NCBI GenBank assembly: GCA_050084985.1
Contig: JBITNC010000001.1
Location: forward strand, 195,548,001-195,612,000
DNA: 64,000 nt
Direction of reading: 5' to 3'
From: Nageia nagi
Lineage: Eukaryota; Pinophyta
Shown: positions 24,195 to 34,442 of the stretch, piece after piece
Position numbering within the stretch: position 1 is the first letter of the stretch
Layout of the letters: each line of letters starts with the position of its first letter
The notes under the pieces: generated by a model
Database searches by the model: none
What the model was told of the DNA's origin: nothing
Seen by the model: the letters and a program-made list of their open reading frames with translations, nothing else
Position numbers and translations under genes: made by a program

Positions 24195-25048
24195 CTAATC
24201 ATTCTTGGCTAGAAGGGTTTCATCTTCCACATCACATGGAACAAATCTCTCTGGGAGGACAAAGTTACACTGCTTGGCCATCTGTTCATCTGTCTCAACC
24301 TTATAGACATTCCCCTCAAAACAAAATTTAAAACACCTACGTAACATTGATGCCACTCCATCCATATCATCTATCCAAGGTCTTCCAAGTATAAAGTTGA
24401 ATGAAGGCTTTCCTTCTATGATATAAAATAGAGTGTCAAGCACTTTATTACCAATCTTGATTGGTAATGTGATAATTCCTACACATCTTCTAGGTATGTC
24501 ATCAAATCCCTTGACTCTCATGGTAGTCTCTTCTCTTGGAGGTAGCACATCCAGATCAAATTGCTCCAACAGATGAGTGGTAGCAATATTTAGGGCTACC
24601 CCACCATCTATCAATGACCTCTTAATTGTTATTCCAAAGGCATCCACCTCAATGAACAAAGGTTGATGAAGCTTAGTGACTCCTTACTAGGCTTCTTGCT
24701 AGGGTAAAATGCAATAACTTCCCCTTTACCCCAAATCTCTACCTTTTCCATAAAAGCAACAATAGAAATATTTTGATCTATCTAACTATTCTTGAAAACT
24801 TGATTCATCATCTCCCTATGAGGTGTTGAAATCTGAAGTAACTCAAAAAGATTAACCTTAGCTTGTGTGCTCTTTAATTGCTCAATCAAATCAAAACATC
24901 TAGGATATTTTGGTAGCTCCTTCTCGTAGGTAACTAGATCGACCATCTCTCTAGCTCTCCCTCTTGTGAGTGTCACACAAACATCTTCATGGAAAATCAC
25001 ATTGACATGTTGCTCTTCCTCTACATCTTTGACCTTTGCTGGACACAC
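24195..25048 (-). pseudogene. Inner element protease and upstream linker
   Basis: The 24195-24659 frame holds the retropepsin site RSLIDGGVALNI, where the usual D-S/T-G reads D-G-G. It continues to FNFILGRPWIDDMDGVASML, the 'LGRPWIH.M.AVPS' block that follows the protease in Tat-like elements. The 24782-25048 frame upstream is the gag-protease linker (EEEQHVNVIFHEDVCVTLTR, then KYPRCFDLIEQLKSTQAKVN). The outer element has an equivalent at 32300-32617. The two frames are separated by stops. Confidence 0.85.
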
Positions 25049-25072
25049 ATAGAATCCATCTTCTATGAGCTT

Positions 25073-26150
25073 CTATATTCTATTCCTAAGGCTTCCACAC
25101 CCATTAGTAGCATGGCCCTTAGTCTGATGATACTTGCAATACCTATGTTCTTTATACCAAGCAGGTCTTTCTGCTATAGGATCTTGTTCATGCTTAGGTA
25201 AGGGTTGTAACAACCCTTTCACCATAAGGTCTTTTAGGATATATCTCAGAGGTATGGGAAATTTCACAAATTTCCTCTCTTTTGGCCCACTTGTCTTCTC
25301 AACCACATGGATAGTTTTCTCCTTCTTTGGTGATTATGATCTCTTATCCTTCGCTTTAGTCTTATCATCACTGCCATACTTCACAAGCCCTAGCTTCACA
25401 AGGACTTTCTCTTTCTCTAACAATTTATATGTCATATCTAAAAAATGCAAGATGTGTATAATCGATGACATGTGATTGCAAGGGTAAGATAACAGCTTCT
25501 TTAAAAATATTATTTACCTCTTTTTCCATCAATCTGGTCTTCACTTGCTCCCATGTCTTCTTAAACCTCACAACAAATTTGTCTAGTTTCTCATCATTGC
25601 CTTGCTTTATAGCACATAAATCTGATACCATAACCTCCTACTTGATGTTATGCTTGTATTACTCAAGGAATAAACTACTAAATTCTCCAAATGATGTGAT
25701 GGACCCTTCAGGTAGGGCATAAAACCATTCTCAAGCCTCTCCCTCCAAGCTATGGGGAAAGAATTTGGCTTGTAATATTTGATCTGTACCAATTTTGAGT
25801 TCACACTCATCCTTGAATCCTTGTAGATGTCTCCTCAGATCTCCTTCACCATTGAACTTGCAAAATTTTAGCTCTTTATAATCAGATAGTGGCATGTGCC
25901 TATGAATCTCATTGCATAGGGGACTACCAAATTCAATAGAATCATTAGGCAGAGCTAATCCCCTTGCTAATGTATCGATTTGCCTTTGCATACCCTCTAT
26001 AGTAGCTTGAAAGTTACTATTGTCACCCTTAGCACTATTTCACATTCCTTCAGATCCCTCTAGACCATCATGTCTGATTTCCCCCAATAATTCATCCAAA
26101 TCTCTTCTTGAAAGACTACACAGGAATAATTTAGGTTGATCCATAACTAA
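25073..26150 (-). pseudogene. Inner element gag
   Basis: Pieces in order on the minus strand: 25731-25991 begins MQRQIDTLARGLALP and contains HRHMPLSDYKELKFCKFNGE, then RHLQGFKDECELKIGTDQIL and AKFFPHSLEGEA, a retrotransposon gag core. The region 25425-25810 continues it across two frame changes (KFVVRFKKTWEQVKTRLMEK). The 25073-25306 frame has RYILKDLMVKGLLQPLP, then the finger CKYHQTKGHATNGC, a CX2HX4HX4C variant seen in Tat-like gags instead of CX2CX4HX4C. An N-terminal Met near 26144 (MDQPKLFLCSL-like) is plausible. Stops and frameshifts disrupt it. Confidence 0.85.
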
Positions 26151-26178
26151 AATAATCACAAAATAGATACTAGTCCTA

Positions 26179-26224
26179 ACTAAAACCCTTAGGGTTTTAG
26201 TATAATGATGTGAACTTCACATCA
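26179..26224. other. Two adjacent perfect inverted repeats in the inner element leader
   Basis: 26179-26201 is actaaaaccct-t-agggttttagt, with 11-bp perfect arms and a 1-nt centre. 26206-26224 is tgatgtgaa-c-ttcacatca, with 9-bp perfect arms. They lie between the probable primer-binding site and gag, where retroelement RNAs carry dimerisation and packaging hairpins. The role is inferred only. Confidence 0.75.
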
Positions 26225-26235
26225 GGTTCACTAGA

Positions 26236-27091
26236 TGTTTACAAATAAAATTGAGCATGCAAATAAATAAGTAGGTAAATATCTAAAAACCCAATATATT
26301 TGTATTCAAGCTACAGATAGCAATTTATACAAAATAATGAAAGAGATAATCAACTGTAGAAATAGAACAAGTATTTCAACAAATGATAAACTCAAAATTA
26401 TTTGCAAAACTTAGACTATACAATATATTAAGATACATCTATACGTAGTCAGGCATAAGATGACACCACCTATCAAGATAGAAGTTATATACCCACTTCA
26501 CAAAGTGTGCTCGAAATGAAGCTATTGACAAAGTCCTAGGATCCAATGTTGTCCACACCTAAAATCATGAAGCTAAAAAGTCATAGAAGAAGGCCACAGG
26601 TGGTGTTCATTGCACTGGATAGGAACACCAATGATCTATATTCATCCACAGAGGAGTGTCGGCGACCTTTGATAGGCTATGATCTGTCTCTAATGAGTCT
26701 ACACCTCCACTAAAATCTTAAGATGATCATAGTATGATTATTAGATAGGTCTCTCAATTCTTCAAAATGCTCGCAAGAAGGGGATACACAAAATTCAGCT
26801 TGATAGGCGGTGTCAAGAGACACCTTATAATATGATTGCCATTATCAAGACCATACACGGGATCATGTGTATCCTTGATGATGGACTTACTATTAGATCC
26901 CTTATTTATATAGGTAGTAGATAATATGATGCACTCCTTGAGTCGGCATGTACCTACATAAGCAAGAGAAACATAGTAAATAATGATATATATTAATGAA
27001 ATCCAAGATAACATTAATAACTAATTATAAGTGCAGGCAACTATTTTATAATGTATTAACAAATACATAAATCAAATTTTATGTGTTAAAA
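26236..27091 (-). repeat. 5' LTR of the inner Tat-like element
   Basis: Partner of 19444-20299, equal in length at 856 bp. It would carry the element's promoter on the minus strand. Its outer tip reads TTAAAA instead of TTAACA. The outer flank gtgga (27092-27096) is the right target duplication. Confidence 0.93.
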
Positions 27092-28190
27092 GTGGAAATA
27101 TTTTGTGTTTTAATCACCTTATTTTAACCATTGAATTCTTTATTTCATCCTCCACATTGTTCCTCATTCAAATAGGCTATTTGAAGATTGTGGAGCAAAT
27201 ATCACTCTTGTTCCACTAGGTGGTCTTCATATTTTTGTATTAGTTTGGTTTCCACCTAGATTAGCTTTTTGTCTAAGTAAGCTCTTGTATTTGATACATC
27301 CACAAAAGATTCTTTATTCCATGCTCTTATTTTAAATTTTAAACATTTTAGTTTGGTGGAGAATTTATACATAGTTGTGCCATGTAGATAATCTTCATCC
27401 ATCCACCAATCTCTTACTTGGTCATAAAAAAACTCATGGTTTAGCAACATTTTTTGAAATCTAAAGGGAGAGGCCTTAACATTTGAGGGATGCATATTGG
27501 CCATTGGAACAAGCTAGTGATCTTATTTGTTGTAGGGAAGAATTTTAGTTTGGATTATGTGTTCCACTTATCACCACATTATTGTAACTAAAAAATGATC
27601 CATTTTTTCTAAAATGGATTGCTTCTCATGTATTTTATTAGACCAAGAATATTAGCCATTGATGTAAATAGGTTCAAAGAGATTTTGATAATCAATGAGA
27701 GAGTTAAAATCCTCTACACAAGAATCTAATTCCCTTATACGCCCCTATTTTTGGATAAGATTATGAATAGTATTAAATTCTCCTCCCAAAATGTGAGGGT
27801 ACTAGTCATGGTCACCTAGCCAACTAGCTAATTTATCCCAAAGGATTTTTTTGCTCTTTACTTTACAAGCCATAGATGTTTATCAACCCAAATATTTTAC
27901 CCATTGAGATGCATCTAGCTTTGATTACAATCCAAGAGGAGGTAAGGTGTTCTAAGGGGTAGTTGAGGTGTGTGTTGTCCCAGAATAGTGCAAACGTCTA
28001 GATTGGTTGAAAGTTGGACTTGAAATAAAGGAAATATGATGCCAAAATTTTATTTTGAGGAGAGTGAAATGCTTGTTGGAAGATTTGGTTTTTTGTAGCA
28101 TGAGAATTGATGGTTTTGCTTTACAACTAACAATTTTTCCATTCCTAGTGTCCTAGGGGAATGGAGGCCCCTCTTATTCCAAGTGATGTA
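27092..28190 (-). pseudogene. L1-type LINE endonuclease and EN-RT linker
   Basis: The frame at 27256-27504 contains KASPFRFQKMLLNHEFFYDQ then VRDWWMDEDYLHGTTMYKFS and LKFKIRAWNKESFVD. This matches the plant L1 linker pattern 'P.RF...W..H..F...V..WW.......G...F....KLK.LK..IK.WN...FG'. Upstream, 28190-27510 gives broken endonuclease pieces such as WNKRGL near 28150, the usual N-terminal 'WN.RGL' motif. The reading is cut at 27091 by the Tat-like element and resumes at 19443. Confidence 0.8.
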
Positions 28191-28269
28191 CTTCATTGGG
28201 ACACCTTTTGGAGCTTTTTAGTGTCCAAAAGCATGTATAACTAAGCCTAAGAACCTTCTTCAAGCTCTT

Positions 28270-29695
28270 CCCTAGTTAGTTACTGGAGGGTAGTCTACAT
28301 TATTTTTCTTCCTTTTTTATTTTGAATTCTTGAATTCAAAGCCTTCAAGGTATTGGTGGTTTGCTTTAGATGAGGAATTGATTTGTTATAACTATAAGAT
28401 TTGTGAGACCCATTTGTGGGTTTTTGTTGGGGATTCATACCAATTAGATTAATCATAGGTACCTCTTCCATGTTTTGGTCTATTTCATATAAAGGGTGGT
28501 GTACTTTAAGGTGATTTTTTGGATGTGGTTCAACTATGTTGGTTTCTATCTTAGAGAAAAAGGGGTTATTAACATGAGGGAGTGAGATGAAGGTTTGGGT
28601 TTCAACCAAGTTCACTAATGAGTTAACTTTAGAGTTGGAAGAGGTTTGCTCATCTAGATCAACTATTGATTAAAGGATGTTGAATGGATTGGTATCATTT
28701 GAATTGTCCTAATTTGTATTGTGTTTAGAAATAATTAGAGGGAAATCAAATGGAGAGGGATGAGATTTATCTCCATTTTATCTACACTTTGGTTGTTGAA
28801 AGCCATCGAAAGTTTTTTCTAGCAATATCATTTAAGGAGTTGCATGAGGATAAAAATGAGCTAAATGGCCATATTATAAGTAGATATTGCACCTAAAAGG
28901 AATATTCTTATAATTAATTGGTTGGTCTCAATCCAAATTATCATCTACAAGGTTGATATGTAGTTGGATAGAAAGTGGGGAGCATAGATCTAAGTGAATG
29001 CATATTCTGGCATATGACATGGATTAAGACTCCAAGATTTAGTTACAAGTGAAAAGATACTCACCAATAGCATCCCTAATGAATTCAAACACCTCCTCAT
29101 ACCAAAAACTTGGGGTGAAGTTAACTATATAGACCCAAACTGATGTAACCATAGGTATTTCTTGACATGGTTTGAATCCTAGGTGCCAAGGCTTCATGAA
29201 TAAGCTGACTCTCCCATAGAACCAAGGCCCTCCTTGAAAAATAATGTCCCTATCCTCTTTAATTACAAAGGAGACCAAGAAATAGTCATTAGAGTAATGG
29301 ATTACTGTAGTATCTCCCTTGGTTTCCCATGTTCATTCTACCAAGGCATCTATAACTAGTGGTTGAATATGATATCCTAAGAATCAATAGATAAAACCCT
29401 ATTTTTTGAGTAGTTAAATGCCATTATTGATCATAACACTTCCAATTTCATCCAAAGCATGCCCTTTGAAGATTTTAGGCATCCTTTATCATTTTTATTT
29501 GGCTCTTTTAGGGTTCACCATATACTCCTAATGGTCTATTTTCTACCAATGGTTTATATGTCATTGGACCCCCATGTTCCTTACAACATCTCTGAATGAT
29601 TGTTTTGATTTATCTTGAGATGACTTTTTCCTAGCTTTAGTAAACTACATTCCAGAGTTTAGGAGGCAAGATGGACCCCCCATGTTAGTTTCCAT
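28270..29695 (-). pseudogene. L1-type LINE ORF1 (DUF4283 and zinc-knuckle type)
   Basis: A probable start near 29695 (METNMGGPSC) is followed by SFRDVV (about 29590). The frame 29039-29278 has GGPWFYGRVSLFMKPWHLGF then VWVYIVNFTPSFWYEEV, the DUF4283 pattern 'GPWF..R..L.M.PW...F......VWV....LP...W'. Downstream a broken CX2CX4H-like knuckle (about 28850-28900, with YGHLA) fits a plant LINE ORF1. The polar 28295-28615 frame would be the ORF1 C-terminal tail. ORF1 proteins of this kind bind RNA in the retrotransposition particle. Confidence 0.8.
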
Positions 29696-29787
29696 TATCG
29701 AGCTTGATCAAGCTATGATAGGGTTTTAGAGTTTGTGCTCTTTCTTCTCTCACTTAGGATAATTTAGAATTTTTTTTTACAAATGTT

Positions 29788-30990
29788 GCTTTGCTACAAG
29801 ATACTTTAATGGACTAACTAGACTAACAACATATCTAGTGCAATATAAAAGATAATGCCTTAGTTATTTTGTAGAAAAAATAATACCAAAGTAAAGATTT
29901 TCCATAGGAGTATATCTTGTTTCATAAATAATAAGAGTTTTGCTAAGATAATATATTAATTTTTCTTTATTTTCATCAAATTTCTAATACAACATTGCCC
30001 ATAATGTATATAATGTTGTTGAGATATAAATATATGCTTCTTTTTCAAAATCCATAGGCACTAAAATAGGGGGATTGAGAAAATACTATTTTATATCTTC
30101 AAATGCTTTTTAACACTTATCATCCCATAGAAACTTGACATCCTTTATTAGTAAATGTGTAAATGGCCTACACGTATCCCCAAGTTGAAAAATGAACCTT
30201 CTTACCAAATTTATCTTCCCTTGAAGATTCCTTAACTACTTGAAATTTGTTGGAGTTGGCATAATCACTATTTATTTGACCTTCTTAGGATCCACTTCAA
30301 TACCTATTTTTGAGATCATGAAACTAAGCAATTTTCTTGAAGTAACATGAAAAGCATACTTTTGAGTTGTTAGTCTAAGCTTATACCTTTTAAGAATATA
30401 AAATGCCTCTTAAAGGAGCTCTAAATGGTCTTGTACTTGCTTTGATTTGACTAAGATATCATCAACATATACCTGTACTAATTTATGAATATGCTCATAG
30501 AACATAGACACCATTGCTCTTTAGTAAGTAGCACCTAATTTTCCAATCCAAAGGATATAACCTTCCAACAAAAATTCCCTCAAGGTGTAGTAAAAGTAAT
30601 CTTATGTTAATTAATTGGATTGATTAGAATTTGATTGTATCCCAAAAATCCATCCATAAAAGATAAAGTATCATGATCAACAATACTATCCACAATCATA
30701 TAAATATTTGGCAATGGAAAATCATATTTTGGACAAGCATTATTGATACCACAAAAATCAGTAAAAACTCTTATCTATCGAGTAGGTTTAGTAATAAGAA
30801 CAATGTTTGCCATCCATTTTGAATAATCTATTATTTTAATGAACCTAGCATTCAAATATTTTTTGATTTCTTTTCTAACTAATGATGCCTTAGAGGGATT
30901 CATCTTTCTTGGTTTCCATTTAATAGGCTTAGTTCCTTCCTTATGTGGTAAATTATGCATAACAAAAGAAGGATCTAAACCATTCATATC
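29788..30990 (-). pseudogene. Outer element reverse transcriptase
   Basis: The frame 30775-30987 starts MNGLDPSFVMHNLPHKEGTK and goes on KEIKKYLNARFIKIIDYSKW, MANIVLITKPTR. This is the RT N-terminal block 'I..L...GFI.E..Y..W..N.V.V.K'. After a stop, broken frames give DFCGINNACPKYDFPLP, then FMDGFLGYNQI, and VYVDDIL near 30465 with both catalytic Asp residues intact. Thumb and connection blocks (NLQGKINLVRRFIFQL, KFLWDDKC) run to about 30060 and RNase H-side pieces to 29788. The YVDD is intact, but about ten stops disable the frame. Confidence 0.85.
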
Positions 30991-30999
30991 AATATGAGA

Positions 31000-32250
31000 C
31001 CATGCAAAATTCTTATGATTTCAATAAACTTATTTTTGTACCTTTCTTGTTAAGGTATTAGAAGGCATCTCCAACCTTTATCAACTTCTCTTTATCACTT
31101 GCTCCATTGTTGACATCTGCTAATTCTTCATTTGGAATGCCAACTCATCTTTTTTCTATAGCAATGAAGTAACTCTTCCAATCCCTGAATGTCATCTATA
31201 TTCTCATCTTCTTATTGAACCTGAAATACATAATTAAAATTCATCTCTTGTCCAAAATACCTATACTCACTATGAATGTAGCTTGTTTTCCTTTTTCCAT
31301 TTGACTTAGGCAATTCTAAATGTTGTCCCATGTATTCTAAGATATCATCATCAATATTAAAGTAGTCAAACTCAAGTGGTATAGTATCATCAAGCCATAA
31401 ATCCTCATTAATATCATCAAAAAGCTCAATCAATAATGTATTCTTTAATAAATTTGAAAGGTCCATTAATGTTTTTTGTATTTTGATCACTAACCAATCT
31501 ATTCTTAGTTTTCTAAGCTCCTAAAGCAGTAGAAAAAGAATACATGCCCTATTTTGATTTTCCTAAACCCTCTCCTTTATACTTACAATTTTCTATCATG
31601 TATTTATGTACAAAAGGAGGTGGAAAAATTTTATTTGTTATGTTTCTCATTTGATCCTTCATTGAGGTAATTGGGTTAGGGGATACTATTATAATAGAGG
31701 AAAAACCACCATCATCTTCATTGTTTTCATGTTGTTGATAGCATTTAGACAATATTTCATGCCATTGATGGCCTTTTCCATTGATTATTTTCAATCATCC
31801 CAAATCTTTGATGAACATTAACGGATCAAAGTTCTCAATTCTATATGTTCCCATTCTATATTTTTCTACTTTTATCACTACATAAGGCATATGATTTAGG
31901 ATCCCCTATTATTGTATGTACCTCACCTTGATATTCAAATTTCAACTTGCCATGTACTATTGATGGTACTACATCCATATCATGAAGCCAAGGTTTTCCT
32001 AACAATATGCTATAAAATAATTTAGAATCCACAACCTAAAATCAAGTTTTAGCTATTTTGACTCCTATCATGACCAAAATTGTAGCTATTATAGGTGGCT
32101 ATTTTGAGAAGATATCATATGCTCTAGTTTAGAATGTGGCTTCTTCTAAAGGAGGTATTTTTACACCTTTCTCTTGAAGTTGTATAAAAACTTTATAAGA
32201 ACACATATTGATAATTGATCATTATCTACCATTATTCTTTTTTATTTCCC
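31000..32250 (-). pseudogene. Outer element protease region and RT linker
   Basis: Near 31930-32010 the minus strand reads LGKPWLHDMDVVPSIVHGKL, the block that follows the retropepsin in Tat-like elements. The protease active site should lie around 32150-32230, but it is too decayed to place. Frames 31549-31794 and 31212-31490 are polar linker sequence between protease and RT (for example EFDYFNIDDDILEYMGQHLE) without a recognised fold. Confidence 0.65.
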
Positions 32251-32299
32251 ATACATCTATCGTGGGTTTGATGTATGAGGCTAAACACTCAACAAGAAA

Positions 32300-33700
32300 T
32301 TATTCACTAAGTTTTTTAGACCTATAAAATGTAATTTCATCACATTCCTTAATAGACATAAGTTTTTTAAAAAATATACTAGCAATCATATTGGCAAGAA
32401 TAATTTCATTTTTGAACAAAGCATACAATATTTCTCTATATTTTTTAGATATAGATATGAGATCATATAAGATAATCTTAGTGGGAGTAGTTTTCAATTG
32501 CTCAATCATGCTATAAGCTTTAAGATTAGGTGGGAAACTTACTTGTTCAATAGTAACAAGATTTGGAATGTACCTTAGATGTCCCCTTCTTAACGTAGAA
32601 CAAATATTTTTATCCATTGAAATTGTGTTTACTGAAACCTCTAGATCTAAAGCATTCTAACTAATTTTAATTTTCCCTATGCAATAAGATCCAAAATTTT
32701 AGCTTTTAATATTTTACAAATATTTGTAGAATGACCTCTTATTTGATGATAAGCATAATAAGCTTCATAATTTCCCATTAAGATGCTATCATCTTCTACT
32801 TGTATAGCTAATGGCTATAATAAACCTTTCTTCATCAAATCTCTTAAACTAAGCCTTGGCTAAATTGGAAATGTAAACCTTCTTTCTCTTGTATTTGATC
32901 TTGCTAACATACTGGGAGTTGTAGGTGCAGGTGCATCAATCATATTTACTTTCTTTTCCTCCTTCTTTGTGTATGTCTTACAATTCACCTTATTGTAAGG
33001 AGTATATATATACTTGAGATATACTATCTCAAGAAATACATTTTGTTTTTCTAATAATTCTTTTACCAATACCCCAATTCCAATACCTTTCTCAGTTGAA
33101 GTATACAAATTAATAATTGGTGATATAGAATATTTGAATATACCAAAAATTTCATTCTCATATAACTTGCTATGGATAGATTGCCACACCTTTTTTGAAT
33201 CTCATAATATACTTATTGAGGTTCCATTACTTCCTTGGTGAAGGGTACATAATTTTGTGATGGTTCCTTGCTCTTTGATATTATGCTTGTATTGATTTGT
33301 GAATGATTGTACCAATGACTTGAATGAATCTATGTATCCTACTTGTAAATTGTACAACCATTGGTTGATGTCACCTTTCAAACTCTTTGAAAAATCACTC
33401 CTCCTAAAATCTAATAAGATGTTGCTTTGGATCCTGATTGCCACTAAACATATTGAACTTAGGGGCCTTATGATTAGGTGGTAGGGGATAATTATGGATA
33501 TCATTTGATAAGGATGTGGTGATGCTACCATCATAATTTTTCTCTTTTTTTTGGGATCTCTTATAAGTCTCAAGATTGATTAGCCTTACAGGAATTTCTA
33601 TATCTATAGCTAACTATGAATTATGCATCACATCCACTTATCTAGACATATCTTGTATTGTATTGGCTAAGTTTGTTACAATTTTCTCTATTTTTCACAT
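32300..33700 (-). pseudogene. Outer element gag
   Basis: The region 32700-32790 encodes YAYHQIRGHSTNIC, the same finger as CKYHQTKGHATNGC in the inner element with the first Cys changed to Tyr. The frame 32300-32617 (RRGHLRYIPNLVTIEQVSFP, YSMIEQLKTTPTKIILYDLI) matches the inner linker at 24782-25048. Gag core pieces lie at 32860-33573, including a DINQWLYNLQ-like stretch and TIEKG-type linker. Frame changes occur roughly every 200-300 bp. Confidence 0.75.
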
Positions 33701-33819
33701 TGCTAAAAATGTAAAAAAAATAGACCTTACAAACCTTTAAAAATGTCAACTCTTCATAAAAATCTTATGAGATCTCATTGGTAAGGCAATATGAATTGAA
33801 ATAGTCATGTTTACCAAAA

Positions 33820-34437
33820 TGTAGACTTCAAATAATACATAAATAATAAATTGAAGCATTATTTCTTCACAATATAATATTGAAGCATATATCATAAATA
33901 TATCATTAAATAAACATAAATGATGTTCCTTCATTATATTCATATCAATATGAAATAATAGAGATCATGCATAAATTACAACATACCACAAAATATGAAC
34001 ATCATTAACAACCTAAGAGTACCATGTCATTAATGGCCTAAAATATGTAGATCCATAAGCAAAAATCAAAATGCATAATATAAGATGAAGGGTATAGCAA
34101 ATATATGAATGGGTGGTGTTACAAAACACCTTTTTTGGTTGGGTAAAAAGATATTACATGTTTTGATCTTTTCTTTGGCTTTCTATCAATGAGAGATTGT
34201 GATTCCTTTGATATTATTTTATAGCAATGTTTTCATCCTATTTGATTCTTAAGATCATTGCATATTACATTATTTATGAAATCTTTCTTGATATTTGATA
34301 CCTCTTGTATTATACAATGGTCCATTACATTGATTGCATTTCCTTTGGTATATTTTAATCCTTTTTTTCAATAAATATTCCTTGATACTATAAAATGAAT
34401 TATTTAATACAAGCAAATTCATTTTTAGGCATCTATA
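33820..34437 (-). repeat. 5' LTR of the outer Tat-like element
   Basis: Plus strand: begins TGTAGACTTC and ends GCATCTATA (partner GTGTCTACA). It is 618 bp and contains two blocks absent from the left copy. The outer flank aataa (34438-34442) matches aatga at 14192-14196. Confidence 0.83.
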
Positions 34438-34442
34438 AATAA

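Larger units (their letters stand above)
19444..27091 (-). mobile_element. Inner Tat-like Ty3/Gypsy element with two 856-bp LTRs
   Basis: Two direct LTRs of exactly equal length (856 bp: 19444-20299 and 26236-27091) bound a minus-strand internal region with gag, protease, partial RT, RNase H and integrase. A polypurine tract (ATTCAAAGTGGGGCATC on the minus strand, 20300-20316) adjoins the 3' LTR. A candidate primer site TAGTGAACCTGATGTG lies two bases inside the 5' LTR (26218-26233). About 60 differences between the LTRs were counted by eye (about 7%), mostly transitions. It is inserted in the LINE, hence younger than it. The N-terminal half of RT is deleted and stops occur throughout, so it is non-autonomous now. 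Confidence 0.92.
16217..29778 (-). mobile_element. L1-type LINE, interrupted by a Tat-like element
   Basis: A minus-strand LINE with ORF1 (about 28270-29695), endonuclease (about 27500-28190), linker (27256-27504) and reverse transcriptase (about 17900-19300). It ends in a short poly(A) seen as a T run at 16217-16226. An exact 9-bp target duplication (acaaatgtt) flanks it. A complete LTR element sits between the linker and the RT (19444-27091). Without it the LINE is about 5.9 kb, near full length for plant L1-like elements. Stops and frameshifts show it is inactive. Confidence 0.88.
14197..34437 (-). mobile_element. Outer Tat-like Ty3/Gypsy element, split by nested insertions
   Basis: Two LTRs (14197-14756 and 33820-34437) in the same orientation flank gag, protease, RT and RNase H remnants that read on the minus strand. 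Flanking 5-mers aatga (14192-14196) and aataa (34438-34442) fit a target-site duplication with one change. A minus-strand purine run (ccaaagaggggcaaaa, 14757-14772) next to the left LTR is a polypurine tract. TGGTAAACATGAC at the inner edge of the right LTR (about 33804-33816) is a candidate primer-binding site. With the LINE at 16217-29778 removed, the element is about 6.7 kb. Its integrase core is missing. The Tat-like call rests on the CX2HX4HX4C-type gag finger, the LGKPWLHDMD protease block and the RNase H of the 'EYEALILGLK' type. Confidence 0.85.
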
